Assembly: GCA_035439485.1 (NCBI GenBank)
Contig: DAORKI010000173.1
Span: 1-5,073 of the forward strand
Reading direction: 5' to 3'
Length of the DNA: 5,073 bases
Source of the DNA: CAIKXD01 sp035439485
GTDB taxonomy: Bacteria > Bacteroidota > Bacteroidia > UBA4408
Shown here: piece after piece, positions 1-5,073 of the stretch
Layout of the letters: every line of letters starts with the position of its first letter
How positions within the stretch are numbered: the stretch's first letter is position 1
Translations under genes and position numbers: made by a program
Notes under the pieces: model-generated
Seen by the model: only the letters and a program-made list of their open reading frames with translations
Told to the model about the DNA's origin: nothing
The model's database searches: none

Positions 1-1
1 C
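1..1. other. Left window edge cuts a gene
   Basis: The minus-strand frame from 575 is still open here. The last complete codon ends at position 3, so the C-terminal part of that protein, including any sorting domain, lies outside. Confidence 0.8.
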
Positions 2-575
2 TTTGGATGGAGGCAGTAGCATCGATTATACAAAAAAGACAGTTAGGTATTGATTCTTGCAATAAAGTATCTGGAGTTAGGGCCATTCCAATACCAGAAA
101 CCATGGTACCTCCAGCCCTTGGAGTATTTACATAAAAGCTACCACAATACTTTTTATTTGCTCTCAATTTTTCCATTAAAGTCACTTCTAAATACTCTCT
201 TCCTTCATTACTGGGTATAAATACAACACCTGCACCTGCCATGCCTATTCCACTTTTAGGAAACTGAAATACAGTTGTTCCTAATGTAATCCAATTTGGA
301 ATTTCACCCGAACAGCCATGATAAAAGTCAGAACTTCCTGAAGAACAGATATAAGGGTATGGAGTAACAACACTATATCCACATTGTGCACCAAACCATG
401 GACTAGCTAAAATAAGATTACTCATAATACTAGGACATGTATCGAAATTTTCAAAACTTCCATTAGGTACTAAGTTTTGAGGTTGTGCAGTTAATTGATT
501 AACTATTGAATAAAAAAAAGCAAGTATTAATAACACTTGCTTTTTTTTTATATTATTCTTTAACAAAAGAAACAT
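1..575 (-). CDS. Secreted Bacteroidota surface protein, N-terminal 191 residues (runs off the left edge)
   Basis: This reading frame is open from ATG at 575 to the window edge, giving 191 residues without a stop. Residues 1-31 form a signal peptide: basic n-region KNNIKKK (6-12), hydrophobic core VLLILAFFYSIV (14-25), and probable cleavage near TAQ (29-31). The mature part begins QNLVPNGSFENFDTCP (33-48), an opening I recall from many exported Bacteroidota proteins, often ones with a C-terminal sorting or gliding-motility-type domain. Later blocks REYLEVTL (126-133) and YCGSFYV (143-149) fit the same beta-sandwich-like module. Cysteines lie at 47, 65, 77, 88, 144, 179 and 182. The start overlaps the end of the delta-60 gene by 23 bases in another frame, which suggests coupled translation. 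An ATA codon at 549-551 is an alternative start position but a poor initiator. Function is unknown, and the C-terminus is outside the window, so T9SS export is only inferred. Confidence 0.85.
   Translation of the reverse strand, partial: MFLLLKNNIKKKQVLLILAFFYSIVNQLTAQPQNLVPNGSFENFDTCPSIMSNLILASPWFGAQCGYSVVTPYPYICSSGSSDFYHGCSGEIPNWITLGTTVFQFPKSGIGMAGAGVVFIPSNEGREYLEVTLMEKLRANKKYCGSFYVNTPRAGGTMVSGIGMALTPDTLLQESIPNCLFCIIDATASIQ
512..549 (-). terminator. Terminator-like hairpin between the delta-60 gene and the next secreted protein
   Basis: Arms 512-528 and 532-548 pair around a 3-base loop (529-531). The core is GCAAGTGTT/AATACTTGC on the minus strand, flanked by eight A/T pairs, and eight T residues follow. 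On the minus-strand RNA the one imperfect pair (526/534) is a G-U wobble; on the plus strand it is an A-C mismatch, so the fold favours minus-strand transcripts. It begins four bases after the delta-60 stop, where an intrinsic terminator is expected. It is also inside the downstream gene's signal-peptide codons, so it may attenuate rather than end transcription. Activity is inferred from structure only. Confidence 0.6.
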
Positions 576-2142
576 TAAATATGTTGTTTTTTTTATCAAT
601 AATTCTGGCAATGTAAAAGCCTTTGGCTAAATTGATAGTTTCAATTAATAATTGATTATTTCTGTTAATAAAATTACAAGTAATATTGCACCCTGACACA
701 TCTGTAACAGAAATAGAATAAATTTCAAGCTCGTTGGAAAATTCCACAATTAAATTTGACTGGGTAGGGTTTGGGTATAACCATTGATTTGGTCTTGAAT
801 TAAAATCATCAGCTAGATTACTTAAAGTAAAATCTGAATAGCGTAGTAATGTAATGGTGTTAAATCCTGAACTTCCTAACTGAATTATTTTATTATCATT
901 TTGTAAAACTGCATCAACAGCTTTGTCTTCTTCTGTTGATCCCGGAATAATATTGGTAATAATACTTCCACTATCGCAAGCCATGTAATTTATAGTTCCA
1001 TCACCATTTTGAACCAGTAAGGAAAAATCTCCATCGTATGGATTATCAAAATTATAACTATCCGAAACATTTGCAATTTGTCCATTTGGATAAACTATTG
1101 TTTTACATCTATGGTCAAAATCTAACCAACTGTTTGGTGATAAAGTTCCAAATGGAAGATTCATTAAACTATTATCCAGTACACCGTTAATTTCAAATCG
1201 CTGCATATAAAACCCATAGTTATTATTATCGCCAGCTGTACCTTGAATAATAATTTTACCATTATTTTGAATTACTAAATCGCGTAAGTTATTCAGTGGA
1301 TTTTCAAAACTGGTTGTATATCCAATCCCAGAAAAAGAATTGTCAATTGTTCCAGAAGTATCTAATCGCGCAACTAGAATTCGTTGCCATGCTACAGAAC
1401 TGTTGGTTGGGCCAGCAATTAAAATTTTTTGATCAGGTTGAAGGGCCAATTTTCTGAAGAGATAAATATTTCCGAAATCTAATAGAATATATCCTAAATT
1501 ACCAAAAGTGCTATCGTTAAAACCATTCCCATTCAATCTAATAATGTAATTGTTAGGTTCAGTAAATGGTGTAAAAACGGGGTTTAAATAACCATTGTTG
1601 ATGGTACAACCAATAAACACAATTTTTCCATCATTTTGAATGCAAATGTCCTGCAAAAAATGGTTATTTGTGTCAATATTTAAAGTTATTTTTCCGGCTG
1701 TGCCAAATGTAGTGTCGATTACACCGTTGACATTAAATCTTATTAAGGCAAATTTGTAAAATGTGGAATCTTTCGTGTTTCCACCCAAAATAATCTTGCC
1801 ATCGGATTGCAATATTACTTTTTGAGCAATATCACTAGTATGATTCCCAAAGTCTATTCTTGTAACACCTGCAGTACCAAAAGTACTGTCCACAGCACCA
1901 TTATTTAAGTAGCGTGCAAGAATAAAATCTCTATCAAGTGTATCCTTAATTTCACCAACAACTAAAATTTTGCCATCCTGCTGCAGCACAATACTTTTTG
2001 GAAATAAAGTATCTGTTCCAAAAGAATGTATTGAGATTCCATTGTTTCCGAATGAGGCGTCTAAACATGGATTTTGAGCATAAGTAGGTATGCAAAAAGA
2101 AACAATTAAAATAGTCTGTAATGAAAAATAAGGAAATTTCAA
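553..2142 (-). CDS. Secreted delta-60 repeat (beta-propeller-like) protein with T9SS type A sorting domain
   Basis: This 529-residue protein is complete. Residues 1-23 are a signal peptide (core ILIVSFCIP, cleavage near TYAQ). The body is delta-60 repeats, each with a Q-x-D-G-K-I strand and a D-(S/T)-(T/S)-F-G-x-x-G turn. The strand motif starts at residues 53, 111, 168, 234, 291, 350 (degenerate VYPNGQI) and 413, giving seven copies. The turn is clear at 28, 85, 143 and 210 and weaker at 267. Residues 454-529 match a type A sorting domain: YPNP at 456-459, L-A-K-G-F-Y at 505-510, and a basic FVKE end. This predicts outer-membrane passage by T9SS and surface attachment or release. The start is TTG at 2142, because an in-frame TAA directly precedes it and no ATG lies upstream in frame. 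The biological role of delta-60 proteins is not established; adhesion or binding would be a guess. Confidence 0.92.
   Translation of the reverse strand: MKFPYFSLQTILIVSFCIPTYAQNPCLDASFGNNGISIHSFGTDTLFPKSIVLQQDGKILVVGEIKDTLDRDFILARYLNNGAVDSTFGTAGVTRIDFGNHTSDIAQKVILQSDGKIILGGNTKDSTFYKFALIRFNVNGVIDTTFGTAGKITLNIDTNNHFLQDICIQNDGKIVFIGCTINNGYLNPVFTPFTEPNNYIIRLNGNGFNDSTFGNLGYILLDFGNIYLFRKLALQPDQKILIAGPTNSSVAWQRILVARLDTSGTIDNSFSGIGYTTSFENPLNNLRDLVIQNNGKIIIQGTAGDNNNYGFYMQRFEINGVLDNSLMNLPFGTLSPNSWLDFDHRCKTIVYPNGQIANVSDSYNFDNPYDGDFSLLVQNGDGTINYMACDSGSIITNIIPGSTEEDKAVDAVLQNDNKIIQLGSSGFNTITLLRYSDFTLSNLADDFNSRPNQWLYPNPTQSNLIVEFSNELEIYSISVTDVSGCNITCNFINRNNQLLIETINLAKGFYIARIIDKKNNIFNVSFVKE
886..1986 (-). repeat. 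Seven delta-60 repeat strand motifs within the coding region
   Basis: The span runs from the first to the last Q-x-D-G-K-I-type strand of the delta-60 protein (residues 53 to 419). Successive spacings are 58, 57, 66, 57, 59 and 63 residues. The first five copies are easy to see; the sixth (VYPNGQI) and seventh (LQNDNKI) have drifted. The repeats are diverged at DNA level, so they are old protein repeats and not a recent tandem duplication. Seven blades of about 60 residues fit a seven-bladed propeller, which is inference. Confidence 0.75.
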
Positions 2143-2170
2143 TTATTATTATTTTAATAGTAGATTTACG

Positions 2171-2178
2171 CAAATATA
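2171..2178 (-). promoter_or_regulatory. Promoter -7 box for the delta-60 gene
   Basis: Minus-strand TATATTTG matches the Bacteroidota sigma-A -7 consensus TAnnTTTG exactly. It lies 28 bases before the TTG start, leaving an untranslated leader of roughly 20 AT-rich bases. No TTG or TTTG -33 element is found 17-23 bases further upstream; the nearest TTG is about 28 bases away, so the promoter may be weak or regulated. The position supports the TTG start. Confidence 0.55.
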
Positions 2179-2655
2179 ACATAAATTGGTAGAACCTAAG
2201 GTATAACAATTAATGGAAAGCGGCCATCCAGATGAATTGATGCAATTAAAGAACATACTTTGCATAGAATAGCTCGCATTAAAGCGATATAAGCAATTTA
2301 CTTTAATAAAATCAACTTAACATTTAAAGTTATTTTCGAATTAGCGCTAGAATAGGTATCATTTGCATCACTGCATTTGTGCTAAACTTCTTTCCTTTCA
2401 GCATTTTTACCAATTGCATTTATTTTTTAGTCTTACTGAATTTAATTCAGGATAAAAATTAAACCCAGATTTCGCATTAGAAATCTATTAAACTTTATTT
2501 TACTTCAATCTCAAGAGCTTTCTCCTATTTTGAATTTCAAAATAGCTCGCTATTCTTTCAATCCAAAATAGTCCGTGAGCACTTGATATTATTGAATAAT
2601 TTTGTTGATCAACGATTCCAACTGCATAATTGGGTTAAATGTGGCGTATTGAAAC
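2179..2655. other. Intergenic stretch without a convincing gene, rich in short palindromes
   Basis: No reading frame longer than about 30 codons with coding character was seen on either strand. The stretch holds short perfect palindromes: TAGCGCTA (2342-2349), CTGAATT-T-AATTCAG (2436-2450), a 21-base one centred on 2535 (2525-2545) and GTTGATCAAC (2604-2613). The 10-mer AATAGCTCGC occurs directly at 2269-2278 and 2541-2550, and CAAAATAG occurs at 2538-2545 and again at 2564-2571. It could be a degenerate intergenic repeat or a decayed gene; nothing in it identifies a known element or RNA. Confidence 0.5.
2525..2545. repeat. 21-base perfect palindrome
   Basis: Arms CTATTTTGAA and TTCAAAATAG (10 bases each) flank a single central T at 2535. 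No T-tract follows on either strand, so it is not a typical terminator. It sits well away from both flanking promoters (about 350 bases upstream of the delta-60 -7 box), so it is not an obvious operator. An inverted GCTC/GAGC pair (2545-2548 and 2577-2580) lies just to its right. Function unknown. Confidence 0.5.
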
Positions 2656-2687
2656 AAAAAAGGTCGGTGTTGTAACACCGACCTTTT
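2656..2687 (-). terminator. Intrinsic terminator of the M49 peptidase gene
   Basis: Arms 2658-2671 and 2674-2687 form a perfect 14-bp stem with core GGTCGGTGTT/AACACCGACC. On the minus strand it is followed by a run of six T (2661-2656, partly inside the stem). It starts 45 bases after the peptidase stop codon. On the plus strand the stem is followed by TTTTATTATT, so it could also stop transcripts from the other side, though no plus-strand gene reaches it. This is the most GC-rich spot of the gap, which supports selection for the stem. Confidence 0.88.
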
Positions 2688-2731
2688 ATTATTCAACGAG
2701 TAAGCTTTTTTGAAGTTGATTCAAGTAAGGA

Positions 2732-4801
2732 TTAATTGATTGCAGGTAGTAAGCTATACTTTTTACCATATTCAATCATTTGGTCACTAAAGTTTTGAGG
2801 GTATTCAATTTTTACATCAGTAATTTTATCGCCCTCCATCACAGGAACGAGTTTAGGTTGAATGAAACCTTTATAAGGAGCCACATTTAATTTTTCGAAA
2901 CGCGCTAAAATTTCTTGGTGTAAAGTTTTATCAATTTTTACGCCATAACCTTCAACCAAGGCGGTAGCTGATTTGTAGTCACCTTCCGATTTAATTCTTT
3001 GTATTTCTTTTAGCAATTCGCCAAACAACACACGAAGTTTTTCATAATTGTTCACTTTAACATAAGTCTTACCATCTTTTTTAACCATTTCAATAACATT
3101 GTCTTTTTTGCCTTTTTCAAATGCCCAAGCAGCCACTAATTGACGATTTCTCATGTGCGCTTCTTCAAGATTATCGCCCAATTTAATACGAGTTAACTGC
3201 ATTATTAAACCATTCAAAATATAATTATCGTACTCAGCCATACCTACTTCTAATGATGGCATTACCCCAATATCAATTAATTTTTTATCATAAATATAAT
3301 ACAAAGCTACTAAATCAGCGCGTGCTTCTTCTAAACAATTAGCATAGTTTTTAAGTGTAACATCAGGAGTAGCAATACCTTCATTAATTTTTCCAGAGGC
3401 ATGTCCAATAACTTCATGCATATCGGTATGTAAATTGCCTGCTAATGCACCATGCTTTTTTGCTCTTTCAACAACACTTTCATCGTATGCAAATTCTTTT
3501 AATGTTGGACTTTTGGCACCAACCACATTATAACTCTCTACAATATTGCCAAGTGAAACAGATTTAGAGCCATGTTGTTCTCTGATCCAATTACTGTTAG
3601 GAAGGTTAATACCAATTGGTGTTGATGGTGCCGCATCGCCTGCTTCGGCAATCACAGTAATTACTTTTGCAGTGATTCCTTTTACTTCTTTCTTTTTATG
3701 TTCAGCGGCAATTGGAGAATTGTCTTCAAACCATTGTGCTTCTTTTGCAATTGCAGCAATGGTTTTGGTTGCTTCCATGTCTTTCATACTAACCACAGAC
3801 TCAAAGCTTCCACGTTTTCCGATGGCGTCACCATAAACTTCTATAAAACCATTTACCACATCTAATCTTGAGTTGACATCTTTTACCCAAGCAATAGAGT
3901 ATTCATCAAAATCTTTTAAATCGCCACTTTTATAAAACTGAACTAATTTTTCGAGCGAAAGCTTTTGCTCGGCATTTTCGGCAACACCTATTGCTTTTTC
4001 GAGCCAGTAAACAATTTTTTCAATAGCAGGACTGTACATTCCGCCAACTTTCCAAGTTTTTTCCACTATTTTCCCATTTTCTTTCACTAATTTGCTATTT
4101 AAACCATACATAATTGGAGTTTTGTTTGATTTATCGGCCATTTTAGCATAGTATGCTTCTACTTCTTTTTGGTTTAAACCTTCATAAAAGTTATTAGCCG
4201 ATGCTTTAATATTGTCGATTCCAGCACTTTGGTCAACAATTTTTGCATCTACCTTTTCGTCAAATAGGATAGGAGTGAGGGTTTTTGTTAACCCTTCCAT
4301 ATCTGTTCCATCTAAAGGAAGTAGCTTAGGGTCGCAGTTTTTGATTAATGTAACAAAATATTCTTGACTAAATTCGGGCATCATTTTCATATTGGAGTAA
4401 TGGTGATGAATTCCATTACTGAACCAAATTCTTTTGGCATATACTTCAAATTTTTTCCAATCATCTGTTGATTTATCGCCCGTGTATGTGCTGAAAATTG
4501 CGTCAATGGTTTTACGGATGGTGAGGTTATATTTATACTTTTGGTCATAAATGATGTCGCGCCCACACATGGCAGCTTCATAGAGGTAATAGGCCAATTG
4601 TTTTTGTTGCAAACTAAGTTCATCAAAGCCTTTTACTTCGTAGCGCAAAACTTGTAAATCGGCAAATCGTTCGGCATCAACTTCAAAGGGAACCGTGTCC
4701 ACCTCGGCCATTTTAGTTTTATCTGTTTCAGTATTTTTGTTTTCGCTGCAACCTGCCGCCATTAGGGCACAAGTAACAAATAGTAATAATTTAAATTTCA
4801 T
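2732..4801 (-). CDS. M49 family zinc dipeptidyl peptidase (DPP III-like), predicted lipoprotein
   Basis: The protein has 689 residues from ATG 4801, close to the usual bacterial M49 length. The zinc motif HEVIGH is at 462-467 (ligands H462 and H467, catalytic E463). The second family motif EEARAD is at 491-496, with E492 expected as third ligand. The conserved segment GINLPNSNWIREQHGSKSVS (397-416) corresponds to the substrate-cleft region of DPP III. Family members release dipeptides from the N-terminus of short peptides. The N-terminus KFKLLLFVTCALMAAGC is a lipoprotein signal with Cys18 as the lipidated residue; S-E follows, then an Asn/Lys/Thr/Glu-rich linker. Anchoring in an envelope membrane is therefore likely, and a role in peptide scavenging or peptidoglycan-independent protein turnover is inference. 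A TTG at 4825 in frame would add eight residues but lies inside the promoter -7 box, so ATG 4801 is preferred. The gene stands alone between its own promoter and terminator. Confidence 0.95.
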   Translation of the reverse strand: MKFKLLLFVTCALMAAGCSENKNTETDKTKMAEVDTVPFEVDAERFADLQVLRYEVKGFDELSLQQKQLAYYLYEAAMCGRDIIYDQKYKYNLTIRKTIDAIFSTYTGDKSTDDWKKFEVYAKRIWFSNGIHHHYSNMKMMPEFSQEYFVTLIKNCDPKLLPLDGTDMEGLTKTLTPILFDEKVDAKIVDQSAGIDNIKASANNFYEGLNQKEVEAYYAKMADKSNKTPIMYGLNSKLVKENGKIVEKTWKVGGMYSPAIEKIVYWLEKAIGVAENAEQKLSLEKLVQFYKSGDLKDFDEYSIAWVKDVNSRLDVVNGFIEVYGDAIGKRGSFESVVSMKDMEATKTIAAIAKEAQWFEDNSPIAAEHKKKEVKGITAKVITVIAEAGDAAPSTPIGINLPNSNWIREQHGSKSVSLGNIVESYNVVGAKSPTLKEFAYDESVVERAKKHGALAGNLHTDMHEVIGHASGKINEGIATPDVTLKNYANCLEEARADLVALYYIYDKKLIDIGVMPSLEVGMAEYDNYILNGLIMQLTRIKLGDNLEEAHMRNRQLVAAWAFEKGKKDNVIEMVKKDGKTYVKVNNYEKLRVLFGELLKEIQRIKSEGDYKSATALVEGYGVKIDKTLHQEILARFEKLNVAPYKGFIQPKLVPVMEGDKITDVKIEYPQNFSDQMIEYGKKYSLLPAIN

Positions 4802-4822
4802 GATATTTTGTTTTAAAAGGTG

Positions 4823-4851
4823 CAAAAGTATTATTATTTCTTAAAACCAAA
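4823..4851 (-). promoter_or_regulatory. Bacteroidota-type promoter of the M49 peptidase gene
   Basis: The minus strand carries TTTG (-33 element, 4848-4851), a 17-base gap, then TACTTTTG (-7 element, 4823-4830), an exact TAnnTTTG match. The spacing agrees with the known 17-23 base range for this phylum. The ATG at 4801 follows 21 bases after the -7 box, giving a leader of about 15 bases with no Shine-Dalgarno motif. No operator or riboswitch is evident between promoter and start. Confidence 0.75.
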
Positions 4852-5016
4852 TTATGTTGTTTGATACTACCGAACCCATTCATCTTAAATATAAAGCGTA
4901 TAAACCTATTCAAAATTTCATATGGCTTAATATCACTAAAATAATGGATTGAATTTGAGCACAGGCTAATATTGATTGTAGCTAGCTATAATACCGATAT
5001 GATATTTGTAATAGAC

Positions 5017-5073
5017 CTAATAAATTTGGTCTAACAAATGATCATCGGCATTTACCTCAGTTTGAAATGGTCT
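5017..5073 (-). CDS. Possible C-terminal end of an upstream gene (18 codons)
   Basis: One minus-strand frame entering from the right edge is open for 18 codons and ends at TAG (5017-5019). It reads RPFQTEVNADDHLLDQIY. The mixed, polar composition looks protein-like, and the orientation matches the rest of the window; the other two minus frames hit stops within nine codons of the edge. This is too short to assign a family. An imperfect inverted repeat AGACC/GGTCT (5013-5032) overlaps the stop but has no T-tract. It could be chance. Confidence 0.3.
   Translation of the reverse strand, partial: RPFQTEVNADDHLLDQIY

Noticed and set aside
1952..2209. 85-codon minus-strand frame overlapping the 5' end of the delta-60 gene
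   Set aside because: It lies mostly inside the delta-60 signal peptide and first repeat in another frame, is rich in Ile/Phe/Tyr from AT-rich DNA, and shows no domain.
2213..2272. 19-residue plus-strand reading frame starting MESGHPDEL
   Set aside because: The composition is plausible but it is too short, has no promoter and no partner, and the same bases are open on the other strand; at most a decayed fragment.
2196..2279. 27-residue minus-strand reading frame starting MRAILCKVC
   Set aside because: It has no promoter or recognisable family and overlaps the region upstream of the delta-60 promoter; this length is expected by chance.
3546..3836. 96-codon plus-strand frame
   Set aside because: It is antisense to the most conserved part of the M49 gene, with no promoter and no recognisable protein character; it is a shadow.
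4387..4626. 79-codon minus-strand frame
   Set aside because: It is an alternative frame inside the M49 gene, whose own frame is conserved across this span.
4979..4988. TAGCTAGCTA palindrome upstream of the M49 promoter
   Set aside because: It lies about 130 bases upstream of the promoter and is short and low in complexity, so I cannot support calling it an operator.
5039..5073. Plus-strand ATG at 5039 open to the window edge (12 codons)
   Set aside because: There is no TAnnTTTG box upstream, and the competing minus-strand frame agrees with the orientation of all other genes; too short to support.

Overview
The window looks like part of an AT-rich Bacteroidota chromosome. Three things point that way. 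One protein ends in a type IX secretion (T9SS) type A sorting domain. Two genes have the Bacteroidota promoter -7 box TAnnTTTG a few bases before their starts, with no Shine-Dalgarno motif. The third line of evidence is a secreted protein opening of the NLVPNGSFE...CP kind, which I know from this phylum. No genus can be named.

All supported genes are on the minus strand, so the layout reads right to left. At the right edge (5017-5073) there may be the last 18 codons of an upstream gene. A clear promoter (4823-4851) then drives a 689-residue M49 (dipeptidyl peptidase III type) zinc peptidase at 2732-4801. It carries a lipoprotein signal peptide, and its gene ends before a strong intrinsic terminator (2656-2687). 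About 480 bases follow with no convincing gene but several short palindromes. Next comes a -7 box (2171-2178) and a 529-residue secreted delta-60 repeat protein (553-2142) with a TTG start and a T9SS sorting domain. Its stop overlaps by 23 bases the start of a second secreted protein (575 down to 1), which runs off the left edge.

The two left-hand genes look like a translationally coupled pair of exported proteins. The M49 gene is a separate transcription unit with its own promoter and terminator. The most unusual structure is at 512-548. A 17-bp hairpin with an A-tract and a U-tract, a textbook intrinsic terminator placed just after the delta-60 stop, is also the stretch that codes for the hydrophobic core of the next protein's signal peptide. 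I see no mobile element, CRISPR array, tRNA or rRNA, and no defence or other multi-gene system.
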